From NCBI GenBank assembly GCA_963920665.1, contig OY987267.1, forward strand, positions 9,548,001 to 9,612,000: a stretch of 64,000 nucleotides of DNA. The letters are read 5' to 3'. How positions within the stretch are numbered: position 1 is the first letter of the stretch; every line of letters begins with the position of its first letter. The notes below the pieces were generated by a model. It saw only the letters and a program-made list of their open reading frames with translations, searched no databases and was not told where the DNA came from. The stretch is from Straminergon stramineum. Lineage: Eukaryota; Streptophyta; Bryopsida; Hypnales; Calliergonaceae. The position numbers and the translations under genes were made by a program. Positions 52,768 to 64,000 of the stretch are shown one piece after another.

Positions 52768-52922
52768 AAATTTTGTTAAATTGGAAGTATTCCAAACGCT
52801 GTTTTTTCATTCTTTTCTAAAACAAATATAGATTTCATATTATAATACCACACAATCTAAATGTGAAAGTGCCAAGCCCAATGCCAAGTTTGTGAAATAC
52901 CGCCATTTTAATGAAATTTTGG
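52768..52922. mobile_element. MITE with AATGGCGGTATT inverted ends, copy 2
   Basis: The right end, reverse complemented, reads AAATTTCATTAAAATGGCGG; the left end (AAATTTTGTTAAATTGGAAG) is a decayed counterpart. The interior shares TCTAAATGTGAAAGTGCCAA with copy 1. About 155 bp. Confidence 0.7.
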
Positions 52923-53172
52923 TTCTATACCTTATTAACACTATAGTAAGCACTATAATGCACTTTTGGAAACCTCAATGTTAGATTCACTAAATTAGAG
53001 AAAGTTTGAAATTCCACTCAAATGGCTAGATGGATCCTTAATCATATTCAAAAAGGAAATTAATGATTTAGGGAGCTCCAAGAGGGAGCAATGGGATGGA
53101 GATAAAATCCTAGATTATTGGTGTGCATGCAAAATTGGGGATGAAATGCAATTTGCATAACAATTTTCACAT

Positions 53173-55682
53173 GGGTCATTGCAAGAAACACCATGTGTTT
53201 TCTATAGCATTTGGGCTAGCAAAATCTCGATTTCAAACTCAAAGTACTTTGAGTAATATGAGTACTTAGACCTTAAAGCTACAATGGTGAATTTCATGAA
53301 AATGGCCGTATTATCCCGCCATTTTAATGGCATGCTGTGTAATTTCTAACATATTATGCGCTATTTTACCATAATACCGCCATTTTAATGAAATTCACCA
53401 TTACACCTTGACCATATGTTTTGTGAAAATTTCAAAGAAAATAATGAAAATTATGTTCTTAGTGAGTTGCTCAAAATTGCTATGTTTCCAAAAAAAATGT
53501 GGTTTTGGTCCTTTAGAGGTTAAAGCCATTAAATTAGGATTGTTGGTGAACAATACAATCATCAATGAAATAATAACTTGGCATTGGATTTCAAATGTCC
53601 ATGTGCATAAATTTGTCTATGTTAAATATGCTTCCAACATCCATTAGATGTAAATACTAACAAGTCTTAGGCAAATTAATTAGATTTTTTTATGCATCAT
53701 ATGATAAATATAAATGAGAATTGCCTTGATATGAATTTTCATTATTTGTCCAACTATTTGACACTCATTATTTTTCCATGTAACCATGCATCATCAAATG
53801 TTGTCTACCAAATGCCATGAGTCTTTGAAGGTGATCAAGAATATGATGTCTACACCATCAATTGTTGGCTTTTAAAGGTGCCATGCATGTATCCTCTCCC
53901 ACCTATCCACCTCTCAATGGACAACTTTTTACCATGTCAAGCCATTTGTTGGATCCCAAACCAATTTCCCATTGAATTTGTACTCTTTGGATAGAATGTC
54001 ATTCCCCCGTTAATGGATGTTTTGTCTACTAGACCACTCTTTTCATTTGTTGGAGCATCCTGCTCTTGGTAGACATTGTCTACAACTATTTGCCAACCTT
54101 CAACAACATAATAGAGTTACAGCCTCATTTACCATCTGCAAATGAACATTGTAGATAGACACAATTGATGGCGACTTGTTCTAATGTCATTGGGACAAGA
54201 AAATCCAACAGATTTCCATATTAACAAATGTACGCACACATTCATTAGTATTTTTCTACTTTCAAATGACTCTTTGAGTTACACATCTTGTATTGGATTC
54301 AAAGTATTGGATTCAAAACAACTATGCTCATTCAATGAATTCTTCCCATTCTGAATTGACACTTCGAATCAATCATCTTGTTTGGGATTTTAAACAACTA
54401 TGGTCAATGATATGCTCATCAAAAGAGAACTTTGACATTCCCTATTTACTCTTCAAAATTAGTCATGAGTCCAATTCAAATGCATGAGAACCATGATTGG
54501 ATTAGTTGCTTATATAATCCCACATTGGGTTGCATACTAATCAAAAGCTATATGTATAATTGACTCCATCAAAATGCCCTTAATCCTCTAGATTTTGGAC
54601 AAATATTTTTTAAATACATGTTTACAAAACATGTATTTAAACATGAGTACTAAGTAGCGGAACAATCACAACTATTGATTGAAAAAAATGATGGCTAAAA
54701 GTACCATTGCAAGTACTATGGACTACTTGCAAGTACAAAACAATACTATACATTAGGAAAAATTTGGACTCTCCAGAGGGCTGCCAACATTTAACAAGCC
54801 AATCTATTTTTGGAGCCTATTGAAGCTACTTAGAAGAAGGAATTTCTGACAAAACAAAGATTCACCTTGTCTAAATATCGAGAGTTCCAAGAAGTATATT
54901 TTAGTTTTCTATTCTACAATTGTTAGATGAAAGTGCTTTACGGGTGCTTTCAAATATCAAAACAACACTTGTCACAACCCTAATTAATAGTACTTGAGAA
55001 TGAATGCTCTGACATTTGGAAGTGACAAAGTGCAAAAATAGGAGAAAAGTTCCTTAAGCAAAATAAATGTAATGCATTGAGGGTCCCTCTCGATACTTCT
55101 TGGCAGCCCTATGGAGAGTCCACAATTTCTCTAATGATGAAAAAAAAGATAGATTGCTACAAAAAATAGATACAATGAGGTATAAATTAATAATGAATAG
55201 AAAATCATGAACAAAAAAAACTAAAAAATTTCCATTTGTGAGGATTTGATGGTGTTCAAATTTCACCAAAAAAATGAAGTTGAAACCATCTTCAATGTTC
55301 CGAAGTGCTTGTGCAAGGGAGCCCAATTTGCATGGACGTGGAGGATATTAAATAATATAATTTTAGATGCCCCTTAGTAGGCATATACAAACCTAGTTTG
55401 GGAACAGACCACCAAAGTTTTGACTCTAGATCATTTAATTTGGGTACTTCGAATGTAGTAAAAAATCCTAAATCTCAAAGTGTGACTAATTAAGAAAATT
55501 GAATTTTAAATAGAAAATGATTTTTAAAATACCTAAAAAATAAAGTATCTTATTAACATCAAGTTATACATCTCCAATAGATTTTATGTTCATTGGACTT
55601 ATGCTTCAAAATTTATAGCGGACAATAACAACATCACTCCAATTGTGACAGAGAATAGGACTGGTGTTTCTTGCAATGACTC
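53173..55682. mobile_element. 2.5-kb TIR element with 4-bp TSD, same family as 713-1565
   Basis: The left end is GGGTCATTGCAAGAAACACC; the right end, reverse complemented, is GAGTCATTGCAAGAAACACC. ACAT is duplicated on both sides (53169-53172 and 55683-55686). The termini and the duplication length match the 853-bp element at 713-1565. The interior is AT-rich, carries a 118-bp MITE near the left end, and encodes no recognisable transposase (longest ORFs 79 and 90 codons, unrecognised). Confidence 0.82.
53284..53402. mobile_element. MITE with AATGGCGGTATT inverted ends, copy 3
   Basis: A nearly palindromic 118-bp element. The left end is AATGGTGAATTTCATGAAAA; the right end, reverse complemented, is AATGGTGAATTTCATTAAAA followed by TGGCGGTATTATGG. 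It is nested inside the 2.5-kb TIR element. Confidence 0.78.
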
Positions 55683-55686
55683 ACAT

Positions 55687-57173
55687 CTATTAGCACAGCA
55701 AGCTAATGTAAATGTCAAAATGGTATATGGAATACTTCAAAATTAACAAAATTAACATTCTTAAAATTTATGAAATTTACATATTGAAGATATTGATTTA
55801 GTGCCAAACTATCCCAATTCTAAGAAAATTGTGAAAACTCTACTCTTTTCAAACTTGTATTCGAGACATAAATCTCAAAGACTCAAACTACTACTATTCC
55901 TTACTTTAGAGACTTCAGATTTTATTTTTGTTTTTTTTAGTATTTTTTGCATGGCTCCTAGTAGTAACTCAATTGGTAATAATTGCCATCTACACTTCAA
56001 GCTTTATTTCGTGCAATTACGATAAGTACTTCAAAATTTATAAGCATTTATGTTTGGGGAGCAAACTTAGAGAATCTAAGCAATCAAAATAAATTTTGCT
56101 TATTTAATTTAAGAAGGTTGAATTTGAATTTATAGATCTATATGCACATAAACTACTTTGTATCATTCTTATTTATTGTTGAAAAGATAGGTATAATAAG
56201 TTTTTTTGCAAGCAATCGTGGCATTGTTTCACAAAAATAATATTTAATGTTATTATTTTCATTCAATTTATAATATTATTTGAGGAAAACAAACTTGGAA
56301 AGTGTAGATTGCCTACTACAACATTTTCACCAATTTTGACCTCATAAATTATAAGATTATAGTGTTTGAAGTTAACAAGAGTTTTTGGCCTTACCAATTT
56401 TGACAAAAGCAATAAACTTTGACTCCTTATAGAGTGAAGTTTTGAATCAAATATAATAGTTTTTGACAATTTGATCCTCTACTAATCATGTTACTTAGAT
56501 AATTTTTAAATTTTAGGAAAAAAATTATAAACTACTAAGCTTACCTCAAAACTTTGAGTAGCACAAATTTTGATCTACCATCCAATTGGTTAAATTCGAA
56601 ACTCTAACAAAGGGGATACATATCCATGACTCATGACAAAATATTGAAAAGATCCATTCAAGTATGACCTAATTAGAACTTGACCAAATTTCAAATTGTG
56701 TGTTTTATTATCAATTGTTATTTAGAGGTTTATTTGTATAATTGATGCAAGAATGCTCTTAATTGCATAAATTTGGCAACTATATATCGTTTTGTATTTG
56801 GGATCATTTGTCTTCTTTAACTTTCCACATTTTCTAAACATTTGGATTGGTTTGAACAATGTTTAGAAGAATTTTGTGGAGCATTACAATCTTTGTATAT
56901 TTTTTGTATTTCTTTGATGAATTAATACATTCTTTGCATTGATAATTGATTGGCTTGATTTTTGAATTTTTTTGATCTACATGTAAAACTCTTTAGCTTT
57001 AGTATGTAGTATTTTGGGCCTTGTTTTGGAGAGTTCACATTCTATTTGTTGAACAATATTTGAATTCTTTTTGTATTATTAGGTTGGTTTTGAAGTAGTA
57101 AGCAATTAAAAACTAGAGAAGGTGTCAAGTTTTGAAAAATTAGAGATGAAGCTATTCTACCAAAAAACTAGAG
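55687..57173. other. AT-rich spacer, nothing recognised
   Basis: Short ORFs only; no domains or terminal repeats apart from the neighbouring TIR ends. Confidence 0.4.
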
Positions 57174-57870
57174 GGTGATTGCAAGAAACACATGTACTAT
57201 TTTTTGGTCACACCCTATTTGCTAATTTGTTTCTGGGCCATAATTTTTGTATTTTGGCCATGAATAACTCAAGACTTAGGTAAGGTACTCATGAATATTA
57301 TACACTTTGACTAATATTTTAGGCACTTTCAAAAATATTTTAGTATCCAAAAATAGCTCCCAATTTTTGTTGCACGTGCTAATTGGGAGGTAGTATTGTT
57401 TAGTACCCCCCTAAAAACAATTTGGAGCTGAAATTTAAAGGAGATAGTCTCCCAGTAGACTTGCATCTATTTTTCTAAAGAATTCTTAAATTTTTAATTG
57501 TATGTTGCATAGAAATCTACAAAATGAGTTTCTTTCTACTTGCATTTCAATACATGTAAAATATTATTTTGGTGGTTCTTTTTGTAAATGACTATTTCCA
57601 TAGAGTTGTTTCAAGTGGCCCATTTTTTTAATTTAAAGAAATTTCTATTCTTTACAAATTAAAACATCAAAATGAAAAGGATGCTTTGAAAAGGAAACAA
57701 AGATTATCTAAAAAGTTTTCCAAAAGAAAAGTTTACCAAATGGTATGGATATTATTGTTGTCTTTCAACTATATGTAGAACCAAAGTATATGAAGCATCA
57801 ACAACACTACACTTATGCACCTAGAAGATGCAAACATTGAAATATGTGTTCTTGCAATTTCCTCCCACCC
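57174..57870. mobile_element. Possible decayed member of the 4-bp-TSD TIR family
   Basis: The left end GGGTGATTGCAAGAAACACA is a clear match to the family terminus. The only candidate right end (near 57845-57870, reverse complement GGGTGGGAGGAAATTGCAAG) is weak, and no target duplication was seen. It may be a solo terminus. Confidence 0.35.
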
Positions 57871-57969
57871 TTTCTTTTTGAAAAAATCCAGAGCCATTGA
57901 TCTCAATCACCCCCCTCCTCCTCTCCAAGGCTATTGATTGTTGTTGTAAGCAACAACATCACCATCAGC

Positions 57970-58110
57970 ACTTTGGGATATGGAATACAATACAAAATAT
58001 AGGATATGGGATATATATGGTATATAGAATACACATGGAATACATATAAAAACATACATGGTGATAAATATATATTCATACAAAATATGGATATGAATTA
58101 TATGAGGCTT
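57970..58110 (+). repeat. GGATATG-rich simple-sequence tract
   Basis: Degenerate repetition of GGATATGG, GGTATATAG and AATACA motifs. Low complexity with no coding value. Confidence 0.6.
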
Positions 58111-58759
58111 TTCCACCGCAAGGTAAAGAAACCCCCTAGACTTGGCCGACGGGGAGTGCATGAGACACCTACCTAGATTGCCTTCCAAGCAATGGACTCC
58201 TAAATGCTTTTTTATCAATTTTTTAACATTACACTACTCTAAGTGGAATGAGGGCAACACCCTTACACCATCCTAATATGCACCCTAAAATCCTCCAATG
58301 ACCCTAGTACCTACTTTGGAAGGTTAGGACAACCTACTAAGCCTAATTTTGCCTAAAATTAGCCCTTTGGGCACCAAATGGGTCAATTTGGTGTCTTGAA
58401 ATTAAATTCCAAGACACCACAACCACCCCAATTCCTAACTAACTTCCTAAATTGATGTCCAAGACTTCCGTAATTCCATAGATCCCTTCCCTAACATATT
58501 CACCCATTCTTTTTAGGCTAATTAGTTTCTTCCTTCAATTTCCTAATCCATACCCTAACCCTAATTTTACCCCCAATTTGGACAACGCTTTCGTGCTTGC
58601 CCTAAAACCCTAAAAAATCCTCATAGACCCTCTACACATTCACACCCCACAAGAACATTGCATGAAAGTCATTGAACTATTGCTTCAAGATGGATAAGAA
58701 AATATCATATTGTAATTAACATTACATTTGGATTCAGCTGAATCACAAGGAAAAAAAAG
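58111..58759. other. Spacer, nothing recognised
   Basis: Pyrimidine-rich stretches with CCCTAA-containing runs near 58555-58615, too irregular to be telomeric. No gene recognised. Confidence 0.4.
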
Positions 58760-59362
58760 ATGAAATACCCAAAATCAACTGCCGCTAGATGGGCAGCAGA
58801 CCTTGTCCTACTAAAATGCTCACCCCGGCTTCTTCCTTGCTTCAAATTAGGCGAGATTTGCCTCGTTGAAAAGATGACTTTTCCATCTTTCTCCTCCCTA
58901 AAATTCACGTTGATCTGCTTCGCCGAACTCCCACAGTCGCTCACCAAAGTCGTCGGTCTTCCGTGGCGGAGGCAGCTTGACCTCCTCGCACTAAATCGGC
59001 CGCTCCGTCCTTGTCCTTTCTCGGAATTGGTCGAGACTGGTCTTGTTGGAAAGCTGACTTTCTCCTCTCCATCCTCCCAAAAATTCAGCCCATTCCGCTT
59101 TTCCAATCTCCCGCAATCAATCACCAAAGTTGGAAGTCCCCTCCCAATTCAACAAAAACCTAATTCTCTCCACTCCAATTCCCATCTGACCTCTCTCCCA
59201 TCAATCCTTCATCACTTTTTCTCAAAAAATGGTGACCTACTTGACAAATTGTCCTACTTTGGTTCCCTCATCTTAGTCTCTAGCTTCTCATGCTTTCAAA
59301 ACGCCCTTCATCACCAAGAATGCTCTCCAACACACATGCACAACAAGTTGGGAAAATTTTAG
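58760..59362 (+). other. GC-richer tandemly duplicated segment, open on both strands
   Basis: An ORF of 200 codons reads on this strand and one of 140 codons overlaps it on the other. The reason is visible: about 180 bp is tandemly duplicated (roughly 58800-58970 and 58980-59150), and the units share blocks such as TTTTCCATCTTTCTCCTCCC / TTTCTCCTCTCCATCCTCCC and AATCACCAAAGT-like ends. Neither reading matches a family I know. It may be a captured gene fragment in a repeat or chance. I do not assign a product. Confidence 0.4.
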
Positions 59363-59469
59363 AGAGAGTTGAGAGAGAGAGGGCTCCAAACCCTAATTTT
59401 GCCTATATCCAACTTTCTAACAAATTAATTTTCTAAACTACTTTCATCCTACACTAATTCACTATTAAT

Positions 59470-59670
59470 CCACTAATTTGGTGCAAAATGCGCCAAATTA
59501 GTGCAAATCGCACTAGGTTACTGTAAATCCGCTAATTTAGTGTGAATTGCTCTATTTTAATGTTCCACCCCCTAAATTACTGTAAAACCCTCTAACTTAC
59601 TGTAAAATCCTATTTTTGTGTTTCTAGCCCTATTTTAGTGTTTTACTCACTCCACTAGTGTTTTAGTCAT
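59470..59670 (+). repeat. Short-period degenerate repeat
   Basis: Repeated units of about 20-30 bp with a CTAATTTAGTGTAAAATCC-like core recur from 59470 to 59670. No coding potential. Confidence 0.5.
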
Positions 59671-60415
59671 AGTTTTAGTTTAACTAAACTCTTTTGTGTT
59701 TTTTCTTATTTCTTATTTTTGTGGTTTTTAATTTGCTTTTAGTTTCATTTCCTACTTCTAATCTTTTGTTTTCATTTTTATTTTTCATTTTCTGTTTTCA
59801 TTTTCTCATCATTTTATTGTTAGCCTAATTTGGTTACTCTACCAAATCTTGCTTAACCTCTTTTTAGTTTTAACTTCCCATTTTTTCCCTAGAATTTCCC
59901 CTAATTTCCTCCTAATTGCATTTTCTAGAATCTCACCCTAACCTCTTGGAGTTTTCATTGCTATCTAGAGGAAAACTCCTTAATTGATTGTTATGGCTTA
60001 ATCCGGAGTATTAACACTTCCGGATTTGTAAATTCATGCCTAATGTTTATATTTTTGGATTTTTAAATAGTGAACCAATATGGTGGTTCACAAATTATAT
60101 AGATTTACACGAAATACATACAATAAACAAATTTCAAATATTATGTATTTTTTGCTGACTAAACAAATTTCAGAAAAATACAAATATGGGGTGGAGTTGA
60201 GTATTTTACAAGCAACAATCTCATGCTCTCAACCAATGGCAAAATGACCCATCTACACCCTCAATTGTTTTCACAAAATGTAAGGGTTTGTCACTATGAA
60301 CCCATAGGATGCAATCTATGCATCTTCTAGGAATTAACCTTGTTTATTGCCACTACTTTGACACTATAAGTATATTGTACTAGCTTTGAAATGTGAGCCT
60401 ACAAGCCTTGAACCT
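59671..60415. other. AT-rich spacer, nothing recognised
   Basis: T-rich on this strand; no ORF over 60 codons, no domains, no terminal repeats seen. Confidence 0.4.
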
Positions 60416-60545
60416 AAGTATATCCTTCAACCATTGAAGGTGCCTATAACATATATATCTATAATTTAGGTACCCTATAACCATGGAAGGTGCCTGTAAC
60501 ATAGGTACCCTATAACTATAGAAAGTGTCAATAACATAAATACTT
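60416..60545 (+). repeat. Minisatellite, ~36-bp unit
   Basis: Three to four units of the type CCTATAACCATGGAAGGTGC followed by CTGTAACATAGGTA; the edges are degenerate. Confidence 0.65.
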
Positions 60546-61162
60546 AACCTCTAAAGGACTAGAGGTATTTGAGCAGAGCTCAGATTGTTTTTTTAACTAG
60601 CTCTTGTAATAAACATGATTTCTCAAATGTGATATAGTTTTGATGATCACCATTGTTGAAATGAAAAAAGACTTATATAGCTTTCCTATGAAAAAAAGAT
60701 CAATACAATCATACAATTTTTGAGAAAATTCCACTGTTGACAAAATCGATGAAAGATATCCAATTCAGCCAAACTTTTTACATGTGCTGAAATTAGAATG
60801 TTGAACTCGGAATGCTCAAAAGTGATCCACAAACTCTGATTTCTTTTCCACAAGTACATATCATCATGATTTAGATGTCTAATTTTTTTCAAATAATTTT
60901 GAGGTGTAGAAAAGAAGATATGAGCAAGTGAAGTGATAGCCTAGAGTACTTTTCATATTCTCCAAAAATTCACCAAAATTCACTCACTCAATCATTTCTT
61001 GATTGGATTGTACCAATGAATTCAGCAAAAAGAATCATCTAAGGTCTCTTTGTTGGTCACAGACTATTAGTAAGGTTCATATACCGAATTTTCTACAAAT
61101 GTAGTTGCAGAAGCCATGTGGTGGTCTTATGGTCCTTTAGGGGTTAAAACATAGGTGCCTAG
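60546..61162. other. AT-rich spacer, nothing recognised
   Basis: Short ORFs only; abuts a family M repeat. Confidence 0.4.
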
Positions 61163-62674
61163 TGTGAGCAACAATTTACCCACCCTTGGTAAATCGCAAG
61201 TACAACTAGGTTCTTGGGGTGTTGACAAAATGATTCCTACTTTTGGGTGTTTAAGAGCGGTCCATTATGCCTTTCAAGAAATGGATCTTTTGTAAATGCC
61301 TAAGTGTACTCAAATGTGCAAAAATCACCAAAGTTGGAATTCCAATGCAACTTAGTGCAATAGTATTTGGCCGAATGAATTAAGCCACTGTGATTTTTGG
61401 TAAAAGATACTTCAGAGAGTAATTAATAGCAAGAACTTCTAGAGAATTCTTTTCCCTTCCTAAAAACATAAAATTCGACCCTATCCGAGCTTCCTAGCAA
61501 AAGTTATGGGCGGATGAAGTTTGACCACTACTTGGTTCATCAAACTTCATCCACAACTTAAGTCTAGTTCCCTAATTTGGAATAACTTGAAATTTTATGG
61601 AGGTGATTAAGAGGCTTGGTTCTACTTAAACCTGGAGTTTGGTCTTACTTGGACACTTCTATGAACATTTCATCCAAACCTATGTGAAACTTCATCCTTC
61701 TTTATCTTCTTGGATTTTTGGTTTTTTTCTAAGCAAGGGTCCTATGAGCTCTACTTAACTTGATCTACAAGCCTATGGTCCTAACTTCTTTATTCTACTC
61801 GACCCTCCGAGCTTTCTTATTGGCTCCCCTAATTGATTTAGTCTTCATTTAGCTTGTTTTAGTTTACTATTTTTAGTAGTTTTGTATTTTATTCTTGTAG
61901 GACCTAGTTCTAGCTTACTATACTGGTAAGGTACTTGCTAATCCGACTTTCCTACTAAAAGTTCTTCATGGATGAAGTTTGGTAATTGGTAGATAAAACT
62001 TCATCCACTAATTTCTTTTAATCTACAATTTAAAATTGACTTTTTCTTTCGCTTATGAATTCCAATTAAAAAAACTCTTTTTATTTCTCTTAATTTATCC
62101 GAAGGTTTTATGTCTAACTAATTTTCATCCAAATTAAGGCCTAAACTTCATCCATCGATAGCTTTCTCGTTTTGATTTCGATTCTTACTTACTTTATGTT
62201 TCTGGAGAGCTCTAGACTTCTTCTTTAATATTTTAAACTTCAAACTGACTTGAATCCTACTCTTAGAGGTCTAACTTGGGCCTAGGCCTTGACCAAGGTT
62301 AATAGTTTACTAATTAGATGGTTTGGGAGGGTTAAGGAGGGGTTTAGCTTCACACCTTGGAACTAACTTCATCGATCGTGCCTCCCAGGGGTACTTCTTC
62401 CTCCACCATGAATTTCCATAATCAAATGCAATTGATTGCTGTTTTAAATAAGTGGTGAGTTAATACAATTGGTGGATTGCTTATTTCTACCCCTCTTCCT
62501 TTCTCCTCTCTTATGTCCTTTTCTTTCTACCCTATTCCTCTTTCGTCCTTGAAGTTGCCCAACTACTCTTGTTTCACGATTCTAGGCAAATTTTGGGATG
62601 CGTCATTATCTCTTATGCTTTGAACTACCTTTTACATCTAGCATCTTGATCATCACCTAATTTTAATCTAATGG
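61163..62674 (+). mobile_element. LTR-like unit, family M, diverged copy 3
   Basis: It starts TGTGAGCAACAATTTACCCA, then AAATCGCAAGTACAACTAGG, and contains GTTATGGGCGGATGAAGTTT and further GGATGAAGTTT blocks. It is followed at 62675 by another copy. Non-coding. Confidence 0.5.
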
Positions 62675-64000
62675 TTTGAGTGGATATTTACCCACCTTTA
62701 AGAAATATACTAGCACAATTAGGTTCTTTTGTTTGGTGGGTGAACTCTATTCTAATGGGTGCTTAGCGTCGGTTTATTGTGTCTTTCAAGCAATGGATTT
62801 TTTCTAAGCCTCCTCAGTCCTCTAATTCACTGTGAATCCTTGAACTAACCTAAGTGTAGAGCTATTAACTTGATCCCTTGATTGTTGTGGCTTCCTAGAA
62901 AAGCTAAAATTGCGCTGAATCTACTACTACTAGCTTGAAAATCAATTCATGCCATTTCTAAAAACCTAAGACGCTTGAAAATCAGATGTTCCTACAAGGA
63001 GTTATGGCCGGATGAAGTTTAGCCCTTGGAGAGGCTTCGTAAACTTCATCCATCTTTTGGGACCCCTTTCCTAACTCAAACGACCTTGATTTTTGGACAC
63101 TAATCCTAAAATATTAACTAGTGTGCAAGTTCCAAGTTTGGGCGTGGATGGATGAATTTCACCCGACTTCATCTATGTTGGATCCCAAACTTCATCTGCT
63201 CATAACTTCTTCCTTATGAGTCGTTTTGGGGCATGTTTTATACTCTTGGAACCCCCTCGAAGTCTAAACTATAATTCTATAACTAAATTTGACCTGAACC
63301 TTGTTTCTAGGGGTGCTACTTAACCCTAGGCCTCGGCCCTATTCTACATTTGTGGAAATAAGCGAGTGAAATTGGAGGAAGAAGTGTTAGTGTCATACCT
63401 CAGCTCAAGGTTCTTCTACTAGGTGTCTGAGACTTCCATTCAACACATTCCTCACCACTATGTCACCTTCATAGAATTGGATGAATGCTTAGATGAATTC
63501 CGTAGGTTGGATGTGAATACACTTGGCGAGCTAACTTCCCATCTTTTCCTTCCTATTCTTCCTTTTCTTTCCACCCACTTCCTTTCCTTCTACCCTACCC
63601 TTGTTTCTCATGAAGTGAGGTAGTTGACGGGCCACCTATTTCTAAATTCTAATCCAAGTGATTAATGGCCACTAGCCTACTTTGTTGCACTAATCCCAAT
63701 AGCTTAGGAGTAATGACCACTACCTCCTACCACTACTACCTCCTAATCCATGCCTATGCCCCTCAAGCTACTTTTAATGAAAGAAGACTGCTCCTAACTT
63801 CTTACTAATCCCCCTCCTTCCTTCTCTTCCACTTGTGTTGTTGTTGTAGAGAGGAGCTTCGTAGAGAGAACAAGTTGGTGAGGTTTTTTTTTATGGTTCC
63901 TTTCCCTTCATGCTTCTACCGTAGCTTAGTTTTGCTACCTCTATTCCCTTAATGGCTCTCTACTTCCTAACCCATGTTTCCTTCTATCCTACCTAGTTTC
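62675..64000 (+). mobile_element. LTR-like unit, family M, copy 4 (runs off the window)
   Basis: It starts TTTGAGTGGATATTTACCCA and is colinear with 46901-47800 through AAGCCTCCTCAGTCC, TTCCTACAAGGAGTTATGGC, two GGATGAAGTTT blocks, CCACTTCCTTTCCTTCTACC and GTGATTAATGGCCA. The end lies beyond the window. The short ORF at 63423-63623 is inside the repeat and is not credited. Confidence 0.6.

Noticed and set aside
58555..58615. CCCTAA-like runs
   Set aside because: Irregular spacing and only scattered copies; not a telomere or telo-box promoter near any gene I can identify.

Overview
The window is plant nuclear DNA. The evidence is split genes with GT-AG introns, plant-type protein families, AT-rich spacers full of transposon debris, and no bacterial operon structure. 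I could place it only as a land plant, with a bryophyte-grade genome as a guess; nothing here proves a species. About 14 kb of the 64 kb belongs to recognisable genes, all on the minus strand, and the rest is repeats or unrecognised spacer.

Genes. Three intact gene models can be assembled exon by exon, with phases that close exactly. (1) An NCS1-family nucleobase/allantoin-type permease (3 exons, 545 aa, 10022 to 7374). (2) An RWP-RK transcription factor (5 exons, 801 aa, 15916 to 11510), 1.5 kb upstream of the permease and co-oriented with it. (3) The catalytic subunit of eukaryotic queuine tRNA-ribosyltransferase (15 exons, 408 aa, 27250 to 21779), with both catalytic aspartates and the zinc site. 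A truncated second NCS1 copy (about 17592 to 16535) keeps its intron and is fused to the upstream region of the RWP-RK gene.

Local rearrangement at 8-18 kb. The RWP-RK upstream region has a second, internally deleted copy at 10538-10690. That copy is inverted and lies inside a large imperfect inverted repeat just upstream of the permease. The last 20 codons and the 3' flank of the RWP-RK gene are tandemly duplicated (11044-11565). Intron 1 of the permease also carries a tandem duplication. The permease/regulator block has therefore been reshuffled repeatedly by DNA-level duplication.

Repeats. 1-6.4 kb holds an array of about 115-bp units arranged as inverted arms around a nine-copy G-rich array, and includes an inserted 853-bp TIR element and a 0.44-kb foldback. 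17.7-21.2 kb is a TIR element with a minisatellite. 28.1-34.1 kb has a hAT remnant, a CACTA-like element with a 0.6-kb palindrome, and a clean CACTA-like element with a 3-bp target duplication. 34.5-48 kb and 61-64 kb are fragments of two LTR-like families with no detectable reverse transcriptase. 48.4-51.3 kb is a lower-copy, partly GC-richer island with a miRNA-like hairpin but no convincing ORF. 51-61 kb is AT-rich, with small MITEs and a 2.5-kb TIR element of the same family as the 853-bp one.

The most unusual items are the TIR family with 4-bp target duplications, the RWP-RK protein with atypical architecture, and the duplicated promoter/pseudogene junctions around it. I found no CRISPR, no tRNA or rRNA gene and no coherent undescribed multi-gene system.
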